Shown here: positions 1 through 9,131 of the stretch, piece after piece
How the letters are laid out: the number at the start of each line of letters is the position of its first letter
Position numbering within the stretch: the first letter of the stretch is position 1
Origin: Erythrobacter sp.
GTDB lineage: Bacteria; Pseudomonadota; Alphaproteobacteria; Sphingomonadales; Sphingomonadaceae
Reading direction: 5' to 3'
DNA length: 64,000 nt
NCBI GenBank assembly: GCA_013822125.1
Contig: PNJY01000002.1
Span: 1-64,000, forward strand
Position numbers and translations under genes: made by a program
Notes under the pieces: model-generated
What the model was told of the DNA's origin: nothing
The model's database searches: none
Seen by the model: the letters and a program-made list of their open reading frames with translations, nothing else

Positions 1-454
<454 letters not shown>

Positions 455-701
455 GCAGGCGGAAGGACTGCGCGTCCTCACCGCGGAAGGTGGCGTCCAT
501 AGTAGCCGGCCCAGGACAGATGTATCCGCCTGCTGGCGGGCCCTCGCGCCGAGCACGTTGTAGCTGTCGCATGACAGTAGAAACCAACAATGGTTATGGA
601 GAAACTCTGCGTCAGGCGAAGTATTTCAGAGCCCGTATTGACAGGACGAACAAAACGAAAGAATTTCAAGCGTCAGCGACTCGCTGGCGAGGGGGAATGT
701 T

Positions 702-959
702 ATGAACTGGAGTTCTCTCGGTTCGGCCTGTATTTTCGGGTTCGCCGCGATTGCCTTGCTCGCCCCACCGGCGCTAGCCAGCGAGACCCAGACCTACACC
801 TACGACGCCAAGGGGCGGTTGATCGTCAAGAAGTCGACCGGCACGACGAACAACAATCAGACGCATTCGTACTGCTACGACAAGGCGGGCAACCGCATCA
901 CTTACGAATCCAACGCGACGGGCACGCCCGCCGGGTGCGTGACGGACGGGACGCCATAG
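702..959 (+). CDS. Small secreted single-YD-repeat protein (RHS locus A leader)
   Basis: An 85-residue protein with a clear Sec signal peptide (hydrophobic GFAAIALLAPPALA, cleavage near residue 26). One YD unit follows, TYTYDAKGRLIVKKSTGT, then a second degenerate unit with YCYDKAGNRI. Function is unknown. It precedes the large RHS gene. A close relative with the same order of motifs (TYTYDAKGRLVKV, then YSHDKADNR) precedes RHS B at 22221-22454. That both RHS loci keep the mini-protein suggests it belongs to the system rather than being a broken RHS start. A possible role in folding or surface assembly of the RHS shell is speculation. Confidence 0.75.
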   Translation: MNWSSLGSACIFGFAAIALLAPPALASETQTYTYDAKGRLIVKKSTGTTNNNQTHSYCYDKAGNRITYESNATGTPAGCVTDGTP

Positions 960-1007
960 CAGGCAGGCGCGCGTTTGGCGCAGAGATTATCTTGGCCGAG
1001 GGTCGCA

Positions 1008-1547
1008 ATGAGGGGCATGTTTCAAAATCCAGCTTCGTGCATGGCGTTCGCCGTCTGCCTTTTGATTGGGTGGAACGAACCTGCCGCATCGCAGGATGGC
1101 GGGTCTGCAGGAGGTGACAATGGGAACTGCATCGTTGCGCAAGCCCCGACCGACAGCCCTCCCTTTGTCGTTCTCGCTGATTGTCAGGGTCATATTCTCA
1201 ACCTCGGCCCTGCCACCTATTTTCAGGTTTTCCAGAATCAGGCGCTCAAAGCGACGGTGGTCGACCTTCATGACGGTAATCGGCGCCGCATTGTGCTTTT
1301 AAGATCGCCGGACGGCTCGGCCCCGGCAATCGACGTCATCGGCGGTACCGTTACTCTCGATGATGGACTGGTTCCCATACCGCTGACGGACTTGGATATC
1401 GACTTCAGCGGGTTTGCCGCGGACGGGATTGTCAGGCTGGCTCCACCCAACGGGCAAGAAGCCTCGCGAATGCTTCCCGCAATCAGTGTCCGAAAGGACG
1501 TAGCCAGCGGGCGGATCCGGGAAGGCCTTCGCGCCGCGGGCGAGTAA
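1008..1547 (+). CDS. Secreted protein of unknown function
   Basis: About 179 residues. I chose the ATG at 1008 rather than the TTG at 975, because it puts a signal peptide (CMAFAVCLLIGWNEPAASQ) near the N-terminus. The mature part is rich in short beta-strand-like stretches (TYFQVFQNQALKATVVDL, GGTVTLDDGLVPIPL) and ends in a charged tail. I do not recognise a family. It lies between the YD mini-protein and RHS A on the same strand, 48 bases before and 31 bases after its neighbours' ends, so it is probably cotranscribed. RHS B has no counterpart, so it may be specific to the RHS A effector. Confidence 0.6.
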   Translation: MRGMFQNPASCMAFAVCLLIGWNEPAASQDGGSAGGDNGNCIVAQAPTDSPPFVVLADCQGHILNLGPATYFQVFQNQALKATVVDLHDGNRRRIVLLRSPDGSAPAIDVIGGTVTLDDGLVPIPLTDLDIDFSGFAADGIVRLAPPNGQEASRMLPAISVRKDVASGRIREGLRAAGE

Positions 1548-1578
1548 CAAAGTACACAGTCAATCGGGTGGAGCAGGA

Positions 1579-4500
1579 ATGGGTGCAGATCGTGAAGTGA
1601 AAGAGTCCCGCCGCCGGTGGCGCCTTGCTGCCCTGGCCTGGCTGGCGGGTGCTTTTTGCCTGATGTGCCCAGGCAATCCGGCCTTGGCGCAGACCGCACC
1701 ACCCGCTCCTGTTCGCTCCTCAATCGACGGGAATGGCGTTGACCTGTTCGACGGAACTTACAACACCGCAACGCCCCCGCTGACAATGGGCGACGCGGAA
1801 AGCGGGATCGAGTTCCGTCGTACCAGCAACGGCGCTAGCTGGACTGATACAACTATCGGCTACCTGAGCCTGTCAGGCTCGACCATGACCGTGAGCATCG
1901 GTCCGTTCTCAGACAGCTTCTCGGTATCGGCGGGCGTATACACCTCGACCGAGGGCAATGGCTCGACGCTGACCTACAACGGCACGTCCAAGATCTACAC
2001 TTACACGCAGGCCAACGGGACGGTCATCCTTTTCGATCAGACAAAGGTCAATGAGCTGGCACCCTACGGAAACACCGGCCTGATCACCAGTCTGACCTCG
2101 CCCGACGGTGAGACGCTAACTTACGCTTACCAGAGCGTGCAATACTGCAAGACCTACAAGCCGAGCGGCTTTGGTTATCTGTGCACCCTCTATGGTTATG
2201 CGTTCCGCCTCGCGTCAGTGACAAGCAGCTACGGATACCGCCTGCAGCCCACATATTCCTATAGCTACGAATACAATCCGGACGATCCATCTTATCAACC
2301 TGACTGGTATTACTTTTCTCTCGTCACCGGGATGAACGGCCTCAATCTCGCGAGTTCCGCGAGCACCGTGCAGGTCACACAGGGGTACTCGAGCGAAACG
2401 ATCGGTGGATACGTCTACTACGTCGTGACCGACGCGCTCTCGCGCCAGACGAAGTACAAGATGGGCGGCTACGCAGGCTCGGTCAGCGCAGTGAGGTTAC
2501 CAGGCAGCTCGAGTGACGACATCTCGGTCACCTATACCTCGGGCAAAGTCACCGGTGTGACGATCGCCGGTGGTACAACCACGTATTCGCGCAGCGATGC
2601 CGGGAGCACGCGGACGGTCACCGTGACCGATCCGCTGTCGCAGGCGACGACCTTTCAGTTCGACATCCCCTCGCGCAGGCTGACCTCGGTCACCAACGCG
2701 CTGAGCCAGACGACCGCCTATCAGTATGACACCAGCGGCAGGCTCACGCGCGTGACGATACCCGAGGGCAATTATGTCCAATACGCCTACGACGCGCGGG
2801 GCAATGTCACCGAGCAGCGGCGCGTCGCAAAGTCGGCGGGAACGCCTGCGGATGTCGTTCTCACCGCCGGCTACGGCAGTTCGTGCTCCAACCCCAAGAC
2901 CTGCAATCAGCCCAATTGGACAAGGGACGCTCTGAGCAATCAGACCGACTTCACTTACGATTCCACGCATGGTGGTGTCCTTACGGCTACTCTGCCTGCG
3001 GCGGCCGGTGGCGGGACGCGTCCGCAGGTGCGCTACAGCTACACCGGGCTGCAAGCCTACTACTATCAGGGAGGTTCGATCGTTGCGTCGGGCCAGGCGG
3101 CCTACAAGCTCACCGGGACCTCGACATGCCTTGTGAGCGCGAGCTGCACTGGCGCAGCTGAGGAATCCAAGGTCACTATCGGCTACGGGCCACAGACCGC
3201 CGGAGTCGGAAACAACCTGCGGCCAGTCAGCGTGACCCGCGCGACCGGCAACGGCAGTATCAGCCAAACGACCTCCCTGTCATACGATGCGGTGGGCAAT
3301 CTTTTTTCGGTCGACGGCCCGCTGACGGGCACAACGGACACCACGGTGGCGTTCTACAACGCGGTGCGCCAGCCGACCGGAACGATCGGTCCCGATCCCG
3401 ATGGGGCCGGCGGCAACCCCCACCTCGCCACGCGCGTGACCTACGACAGCGGCGGCCGGCCGTACCTGACCGAGCAGGGTCACGTGACCGCTGCGACCGC
3501 AGCCGCGCTCGCCAGCATGACCGTCGTCGGCTCGAGCCTTGTGACCTACGACACGTATGGCCGCCCGATCAAACAGGCCTCGCGGGACTCGAGCAGCGCG
3601 ACCGTCTCGCTCGCCCAGACGACCTACAATGCCGCAAGCCAGGTTGACTGCGCGGCGCAGCGAATGAACCCCGCGGCGTTCGGCTCGACGCCCTCGAGCG
3701 CCTGCACGCTCGGAACCGAGGGCAGCTTCGGCCCCGACCGGATCGTCAAGTACACATATGACAGTCTCGGGCGGACGACCAAGGCGACCAGTGCCTATGG
3801 CACCAGCCTCGCCTCCGATGAGTATACGCTGACTTTCACCGCCAATGGCCAGCTCGCCGCGGCAAAGGATGCGGAGAGCAACCGCACGACCTACGAGTAC
3901 GACGGGCACGACCGCAACGTGAAGGTGCGCTTTCCAGTATCAGGCAAGGGCCTCGATACCAGCTCGACCACCGACTTCGAGCAGTACACCTTCGATGCGA
4001 ACGGCAACGTGCTCACGTTCCGCACGCGGCGCGCGGAGACGCTGACGCTGACCTACGACAATCTGGGCCGACTGGCGACCAAACTGGTTCCGAACCGCTC
4101 GGGCCTCGCAACGACGCACACCCGCAGCGTCTACTACGCCTACAACCTCGCCGGGAACCTGACCTCGGCCCGGTTCGACAGCACCGGCGGCGAGGGGATC
4201 ACGTTCGCCCACGATGCACTCGGCCGGCGGACGGGCGAGACGCAGGCGATGGACGGTGCGAGCCGGGCGCTTGCCTACCAGTACGATGCGGCGGGCAACC
4301 TGACGCGCATCACGCATCCGGACGGGAACTACTTCGACTACACGCCCGATGTCCTTGGGCGGATGAACACGCTGACAATGAACGGCACCGGATCGCTCAT
4401 CCGTCCGCGGTTCGACACGGCCGGCCGACTCAACTATCTCGACCGCTGGCGCACGACCGCGGCCGACTGGGGGGCAGGAACCACGTTCACGTATGACGCC

Positions 4501-5970
4501 GCCTCGCGCCTGGCGAGCCTCGTCACCGAGATCAACGGCACGACCTGGGATGCCGCAACAACCTTCGCCCACAACCCCGCAAGCCAGATCGCGAGCGCTT
4601 CGCGCGACAACGACAGCTACGCCTGGCCCGGGCATGTGAACGTCACCCGCGGCTACACCGCGAACGGGCTCAACCAGTACAGCGCGGTTGCCGGCACCAG
4701 CTTCGGCTACGACGCCAACGGCAGCCTGACCTCGGACGGTACGAACACCTTCGTCTACGATGTCGAGAACCGCCTGGTCAGCCGCAGCGGCGGCGGCACG
4801 AGCGCGACACTGCGCTACGATCCGCTCGGCCGGCTCTATGAGATCAGCGGCAGCGGTTTCGTCGATCGGCGCTTCCAATACTCGGGCAGCGATCTCGTCG
4901 CCGAATACAACACCACCGGCACACTGCTGCGGCGCTATGTCCACGGTCCCGGGGGCGGCGACGATCCGCTGGTGTGGTTCGAGGGCGCGGGCGTGGCCGA
5001 CAGCGCGCGGCGCTATCTCTATGCCGACGAGCGCGGCTCGATCGTCGCGGTGACCGACAGCACCGGCAATATGCTCAACGCCAACTCCTACGACGAGTAT
5101 GGTATTCCCGGGAGCGGTAACGCGGGCACGTTCCAGTACACCGGACAGGTCTGGCTTCCCGAGCTCGGCATGTATCACTACAAGGCCCGCATGTTCTCGC
5201 CCACACTTGGCCGCTTCTTGCAGACCGATCCCATCGGCTACGGCGACGGGATGAACATGTACCGCTATGTCGGCAACGATCCGGTGAATGGCGTCGATCC
5301 GAGCGGGCTCGCGAAGTGGGAATGGAGCTGCTATGGAAGTTGTGGTTCCGGTTATTGGAATACGCCCTCCGGCAGTGGAAGCTCTGCCGCAAACGCCACG
5401 GTTGAGTTAGTAGGGGAGGGTGCCGGTGGAACGGGGGCAGGCGATGGTTCAGCGACAAGCGCGTGGATCAACAATAGTCCTGGCCCACAAATAATTGTCT
5501 CGCCTGCGTCAAGCACGTGGATACCCGTGAGTCCATTCCTATCTGTTGCACGGAATTTCGCTGTGTCGGCCGATGCATCGCCGCAAAGTGTTGCTGAAGA
5601 CGCGATCGACACGATCGTGGTGACTGGTCAGCGCCTTAGACGTACTGCAACCCGGATCGGGAACAGGATTGACGGGATTACAAACTATCCCTTCGTGATA
5701 CTTCACGACCTTGCATTTCCAGCGGCTTGTGGTGCTGCCATGGACGGAAGTCCGTGTAGCTTGGCCGAGCAGCTAGCGATTGAAAGTGCGCGCGGTAATT
5801 CTCGGGCAAGAAGGATTATGGAAGGCCAGATCAACGACCCTCGTTACCCAGAGGACGTTTGGGGTAAATACCAATATGTTCACCACAGGCTTTTCAGTGG
5901 CAACATCACCGTACATTTTTGGAGAAACCTTCAGACAGGCTCTGAACACGGATACAAGATCGTTCCATGA
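1579..5970 (+). CDS. RHS/YD-repeat secreted polymorphic toxin A
   Basis: 1463 residues with a Sec signal peptide (residues 1-38, ending PALAQ). An N-terminal beta domain is followed from about residue 350 by many YD repeats (YDTSGRLTRV, YDARGNVTEQ, YDALGRRTGE types). The RHS core ends at about residues 1199-1245 with the classical motif GRFLQTDPIGYGDGMNMYRY and VDPSGLA. The variable tail of about 218 residues carries a C-terminal WGKYQYVHHR and HFWRNLQTG segment, resembling the catalytic ends of contact-dependent RNase-type toxins; this is a weak resemblance and no active site is proven. RHS cores form a hollow shell around the tail toxin in studied members. The downstream gene overlaps by ATGA and is the likely immunity gene. 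Confidence 0.9.
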   Translation: MGADREVKESRRRWRLAALAWLAGAFCLMCPGNPALAQTAPPAPVRSSIDGNGVDLFDGTYNTATPPLTMGDAESGIEFRRTSNGASWTDTTIGYLSLSGSTMTVSIGPFSDSFSVSAGVYTSTEGNGSTLTYNGTSKIYTYTQANGTVILFDQTKVNELAPYGNTGLITSLTSPDGETLTYAYQSVQYCKTYKPSGFGYLCTLYGYAFRLASVTSSYGYRLQPTYSYSYEYNPDDPSYQPDWYYFSLVTGMNGLNLASSASTVQVTQGYSSETIGGYVYYVVTDALSRQTKYKMGGYAGSVSAVRLPGSSSDDISVTYTSGKVTGVTIAGGTTTYSRSDAGSTRTVTVTDPLSQATTFQFDIPSRRLTSVTNALSQTTAYQYDTSGRLTRVTIPEGNYVQYAYDARGNVTEQRRVAKSAGTPADVVLTAGYGSSCSNPKTCNQPNWTRDALSNQTDFTYDSTHGGVLTATLPAAAGGGTRPQVRYSYTGLQAYYYQGGSIVASGQAAYKLTGTSTCLVSASCTGAAEESKVTIGYGPQTAGVGNNLRPVSVTRATGNGSISQTTSLSYDAVGNLFSVDGPLTGTTDTTVAFYNAVRQPTGTIGPDPDGAGGNPHLATRVTYDSGGRPYLTEQGHVTAATAAALASMTVVGSSLVTYDTYGRPIKQASRDSSSATVSLAQTTYNAASQVDCAAQRMNPAAFGSTPSSACTLGTEGSFGPDRIVKYTYDSLGRTTKATSAYGTSLASDEYTLTFTANGQLAAAKDAESNRTTYEYDGHDRNVKVRFPVSGKGLDTSSTTDFEQYTFDANGNVLTFRTRRAETLTLTYDNLGRLATKLVPNRSGLATTHTRSVYYAYNLAGNLTSARFDSTGGEGITFAHDALGRRTGETQAMDGASRALAYQYDAAGNLTRITHPDGNYFDYTPDVLGRMNTLTMNGTGSLIRPRFDTAGRLNYLDRWRTTAADWGAGTTFTYDAASRLASLVTEINGTTWDAATTFAHNPASQIASASRDNDSYAWPGHVNVTRGYTANGLNQYSAVAGTSFGYDANGSLTSDGTNTFVYDVENRLVSRSGGGTSATLRYDPLGRLYEISGSGFVDRRFQYSGSDLVAEYNTTGTLLRRYVHGPGGGDDPLVWFEGAGVADSARRYLYADERGSIVAVTDSTGNMLNANSYDEYGIPGSGNAGTFQYTGQVWLPELGMYHYKARMFSPTLGRFLQTDPIGYGDGMNMYRYVGNDPVNGVDPSGLAKWEWSCYGSCGSGYWNTPSGSGSSAANATVELVGEGAGGTGAGDGSATSAWINNSPGPQIIVSPASSTWIPVSPFLSVARNFAVSADASPQSVAEDAIDTIVVTGQRLRRTATRIGNRIDGITNYPFVILHDLAFPAACGAAMDGSPCSLAEQLAIESARGNSRARRIMEGQINDPRYPEDVWGKYQYVHHRLFSGNITVHFWRNLQTGSEHGYKIVP

Positions 5971-6422
5971 AAGGCTTCGATATTAAATTCATCAAGGCGG
6001 CCGATGTGTTAGGCGTGATTGATCCGCGTACCATGGTTCAACTTGCGGAAGACGGATTGTCTGATCCAGTTGATACGGATTTGCTGGAATTATCCCTCTG
6101 CGATCCAGAGGACGATGCCTGCATATCTCGAGCGAAGCTCACGCTCTACCAAAAGGCTAGATTAGAGGAGATGGACAAAACATCGGCACTGAATACCTAT
6201 GCAAAATATATATGCGATGAGATTCTAGAAAATGCGCTGGATCCGCTTGTTGGAAGCCAGATGATCGCCAAGGTTGCCATTTCGGCGGATGTAGATGGGT
6301 ACGATAACCTCGATCCTTTCATCTATATATATAGTGAAGTCGGCGGCAGGCCATCAGACAAAGATTTCTTTGCTAATGCTGCGAGACGTGAAGCCGAACT
6401 TTTTCTTTCGAGGGAAAGGTGA
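5967..6422 (+). CDS. Probable immunity protein for RHS A
   Basis: 151 residues, acidic, no signal peptide. Its ATG overlaps the RHS A stop codon (ATGA, 5967-5970), so translation is coupled, the standard layout for a toxin and its antidote. The N-terminal half is helical and rich in Asp and Glu (GLSDPVDTDLLELSLCDPED). I do not recognise the family; the assignment rests on position, size and charge. G+C is visibly lower than in the RHS core, fitting a swappable toxin/immunity cassette. Confidence 0.6.
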   Translation: MKGFDIKFIKAADVLGVIDPRTMVQLAEDGLSDPVDTDLLELSLCDPEDDACISRAKLTLYQKARLEEMDKTSALNTYAKYICDEILENALDPLVGSQMIAKVAISADVDGYDNLDPFIYIYSEVGGRPSDKDFFANAARREAELFLSRER

Positions 6423-6482
6423 TCGCTCGGCCAAATCGTCTCAATTCCGGCTATTCGCCATCAGGCTCGCTCCATTGGGAGA

Positions 6483-6719
6483 TCAATAATCGTCCCTTGA
6501 ACGGACCGGCTCAGCCACCGGATCGCGGCTGTGCAATGTTGGAATCTGACGAGCACACCGTACGCAGTACGCCGCAGGTAGAAAGCCTCGCTCGGTCAGT
6601 AGGTTAGCCACCGTTTTCCGGATGTGCAGCAAGTGATTTGCGGGCAAGTCGTGTCTCACTTCGATGCATCGCCGGCAAATTACCGTATCGCAAGCTACTG
6701 CGATCGCTGACAAATCCAT
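6483..6719 (-). CDS. Possible small zinc-ribbon protein
   Basis: A 78-residue minus-strand frame from an ATG at 6719 contains two CxxC pairs (ICRRC and YCVRC) about 35 residues apart, separated by a helical stretch (HLLHIRKTVANLLTERGF). This is the layout of a small zinc ribbon. It overlaps nothing except the start of the primase-like remnant on the other strand. I cannot name a family, and the frame may be fortuitous. Confidence 0.25.
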   Translation of the reverse strand: MDLSAIAVACDTVICRRCIEVRHDLPANHLLHIRKTVANLLTERGFLPAAYCVRCARQIPTLHSRDPVAEPVRSRDDY

Positions 6720-6722
6720 GCC

Positions 6723-7250
6723 TTGCCGTTGCATCACCTGGTGCTGGCGATGATTTGCACCGCCCAGGGCCACGAATACGAGCTGCTCTACGATGGCGAG
6801 GGCGAGACCGGCGAGCGGTTCGTGATGGGGTTGTCCGGTCCCGGCATCGAGGCCCAGGACGCCGCCCCCGGTGATGGCCAAATGCACCCCTATGACGCCG
6901 ACCGGTCGGGGCAAAACGGGTCGCGGTCGCCCTCCGGTCGGGGCGTGGTCGGGGACCGGTCGGCCCCCGGTCGCGAGGACGAATCCGGCGCAAAGCCGCG
7001 CCCTGCGCGGGGTTGCGATGATGACCCGTCAGCGTCCTGCGAAACGAACCTTCCGAGGCTCAACGGCAGCGCTGCATCCTACCCGCATCCGGGGCGGCCG
7101 ATCGCCGCGCGCCGGCAGGAGGAGAGCGCTGCGGACGCCGGCGACGAGCGCGAAGCGCTTCTCGCCGTGCTCGATCGCGAGGCCGAAGAGGACGGCGGCT
7201 CAGTCTCTCTGGCGCAGCGCCGCCCGGTGCGTTACGTTCGCCCATGAGGG
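6723..7250 (+). pseudogene. Remnant of a mobile-element primase-like (CHC2-type) protein, C-terminal part
   Basis: The translated stretch VLAMICTAQGHEYELLYDGE followed by GERFVMGL, then a low-complexity S/G/R/P-rich linker and SAASYPHPG, resembles from memory the C-terminus of primase-like proteins that accompany tyrosine recombinases in proteobacterial mobile elements. No N-terminal zinc finger or catalytic primase domain precedes it. The linker-like sequence also appears in a second frame (GRGRPPVGAWSGTGRPPV), hinting at frameshifts. It is probably debris from an earlier insertion. A family search would be decisive. Confidence 0.35.
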
Positions 7251-7456
7251 GCTCACACAGGCTTGCCGACATCGCGCGCGCTGTACCGCGCGAGCCCGTC
7301 ACGCGCCTGTCCCCGCGCCCCGTTCCAGCGCCGAAAACCGCCTCTGGGGCTCTCCGGCATCTCCCCCATCACCGCCTCAGCCGCTGGCGTCTGCAAGCCC
7401 CGGATGCGTCAGGGAAAAACCGCCCGAGCTACGATCGAGTGTGTCGGGTTCCTCAC

Positions 7457-7864
7457 TTGCCGCAAAATGATGACGGATTTATACTTGTCTCTGGTCAGAG
7501 GCGAATTTTAACGCACAGGAATTTCTCCCCCGTTTTTGCCGCGGATTCAGCTTGGTGGGCACGACTTGAAGCTTCGGGGCTCTACAATCACCTTGAAACT
7601 GATATCTATCTGTTTTACGCCACCGATGTTGCTTCTGATCGCACCACTTTAAGCGCAAGGGATGCCGGGTTACCCGGAGGCAAGGGCGTTTTCTATTTTC
7701 GTTTTTCCTTGCCAAGCATTCCGAATAAGGTGCCAGGATTATTTTCCTATCCGAGATTATTTGTAGGAAGTAACGGCCTGATTTTCTTGGCGCCATATCA
7801 TGGAAATCCGGGTCCCGGTGTCGATAGTGGATTTATTCAATTGGCACCCTACCCAACGGATTGA
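7457..7864 (+). pseudogene. Displaced toxin C-terminal cassette (orphan tail)
   Basis: From about 7457 the sequence becomes AT-rich and an open frame encodes a compact soluble domain (ARLEASGLYNHLETDIYLFY, then GGKGVFYFRFSLP, ending FIQLAPYPTD). It has no convincing start codon, ribosome site or RHS core of its own. The frame stays open upstream into unrelated sequence. An immunity-like gene follows 8 bases after its stop. This is the typical form of an orphan RHS/CDI tail kept downstream of a main toxin gene as a reservoir for recombination. The toxic activity is unknown. Confidence 0.45.
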
Positions 7865-7871
7865 CGGTAAA

Positions 7872-8219
7872 ATGATCTTTTTATCTGATGAACCTACCAA
7901 AGGCGAACACTACGCCCAGATGCATCTAGAGCTTGGTGGAGGCTGTGAAGTTCTCAGTTTTGATCCCAGATTTTCCGAGAGGATTGATTTCGAGATCAGT
8001 CAGGGAGGCATCTCCAGATTCTCGATAATGGAAATCGTCGAGAGTGCTATAAGGAGGAAGGCAAATATTGTCTTTTCCATTAAAATAGGGAAATTTGATT
8101 CCGAAGATGCATTTATTCTCTACAGTATCGTTTCCATTAAAGCAGCCACGGAAGCGCTAACCAAAAATTACGGGTATGCTTTACTTGAATTTGATTTTGA
8201 GGTGTGTGACTCGATTTGA
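7872..8219 (+). CDS. Probable orphan immunity protein
   Basis: 115 residues from the ATG at 7872, which I prefer to the upstream start at 7800 because that one lies inside the preceding tail domain. The product is small, acidic and soluble (MIFLSDEPTKGEHYAQMHLE, FSIMEIVESAIRRKANIVFS). G+C is much lower than in the flanking virB genes. It directly follows the orphan toxin tail. I do not recognise its family; the function is inferred from the cassette layout. No gene is visible between 8220 and 8415. Confidence 0.5.
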   Translation: MIFLSDEPTKGEHYAQMHLELGGGCEVLSFDPRFSERIDFEISQGGISRFSIMEIVESAIRRKANIVFSIKIGKFDSEDAFILYSIVSIKAATEALTKNYGYALLEFDFEVCDSI

Positions 8220-8415
8220 CTGCTTCCTCAATAGATCGAGATTCCGGTGACACCGCATAATTGAAGTAGCCCCCCTCCTTTTTGGTACGGAGTCGCCATG
8301 AAGGCGCCTCAAAGTGAGAAAGTGACCGGCCTTCGACAGGCTCAGGTAAGCTTCACGAGCGCATGTCGACTTGCCTTACCAGCACTCCCCAAAGGCGAGT
8401 CCGCACCGCAACCCC

Positions 8416-8784
8416 CTAATCCTGCCTGAGCGAGGCCCCGGCATAGGGATCGTAGTTGGCGGGCGGCAGATCGGCGCGCGCTGGCTCGGGCGTCGTTTCG
8501 ATCATCGGCGGCGGCACCGGGGGGGCAGCTTCGCTCCACAGCGCGCTGAAAGCCGCCGCAATCGTGGGCGCACCCAGGAGCACAAAGCAGCCCAGCACCA
8601 CGTGCATCCCGCGCCGCACATGCAGGTGCCCTGAGAGCGTCATCAGCCCGATCGCGGCCACCGCAATCACGCACAGGCCGGTGGCAAGGCTACCCAGCAA
8701 GGTCCCGCTGATCCATGCGGCCGCATCGGCAATTGCCGAGCTTCCCTGCGGCTCGAACAGCGATTGGGCTGGTACGAGCACCAC
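8416..8784 (-). CDS. Second TrbC/VirB2-like protein
   Basis: About 122 residues from a GTG at 8784, a few bases past the stop of the preceding VirB2 gene; a longer upstream frame exists but is antisense noise over virB2. Two membrane helices (GTLLGSLATGLCVIAVAAIG and VVLGCFVLLGAPTIAAAF) are separated by a short basic loop, exactly the VirB2/TrbC hairpin. A proline-rich, probably periplasmic tail (EAAPPVPPPMIE) follows, unusual for a pilin. It is the last gene of the virB operon. It may be a minor pilin or a paralogue with a structural role. Confidence 0.7.
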   Translation of the reverse strand: MVLVPAQSLFEPQGSSAIADAAAWISGTLLGSLATGLCVIAVAAIGLMTLSGHLHVRRGMHVVLGCFVLLGAPTIAAAFSALWSEAAPPVPPPMIETTPEPARADLPPANYDPYAGASLRQD

Positions 8785-8789
8785 GGCGC

Positions 8790-9092
8790 TTAGCCCGCCA
8801 CGCTCTGGATACCGGCGACGATCGAGCCCGCGCCGAACACGATGAACACACCGATGATCACGCTCGCGCCGAAGCGCCAGTTCATCCTCCCGGTGAGCAT
8901 CATGAAGCCGATGGCGGCGACCGCCATCATCGCCGCCGTGGTGGCAATCGTCCCCAGCAGCGTTCCCTGGAGCCAGCCAAGCGCAGCGACGATGGGTCCC
9001 GACCCTTGCGGATCGGCCGCTTGCGCCCATGCGGTGCCAGGGCTGACCAGCAGCGTCAGGACGGCAAGTCTAGAGAGTGGACATTTGGGCAA
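8790..9092 (-). CDS. virB2: TrbC/VirB2 family major pilin
   Basis: About 100 residues. I place the start at the TTG at 9092, which has GGAG 6 bases upstream; a TTG at 9107 is the alternative. A signal peptide (LAVLTLLVSPGTAWAQ) is followed by two hydrophobic helices (GTLLGTIATTAAMMAVAAIG and VIIGVFIVFGAGSIVAG) around a basic loop, the VirB2 pilin pattern. VirB2 polymerises into the conjugative pilus. Here it lies after virB11 rather than before virB3, an altered operon order. Confidence 0.85.
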   Translation of the reverse strand: MPKCPLSRLAVLTLLVSPGTAWAQAADPQGSGPIVAALGWLQGTLLGTIATTAAMMAVAAIGFMMLTGRMNWRFGASVIIGVFIVFGAGSIVAGIQSVAG

Positions 9093-9131
9093 CTGAGCCT
9101 CCGGCAATGAGTGATGCTATCCGAACAGGGC

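Noticed and set aside
3940..5178. 412-codon minus-strand frame inside RHS A
   Set aside because: Shadow of the YD-repeat core, which gives regular Val/Gly/Arg patterns in the antisense frame; no independent signal.
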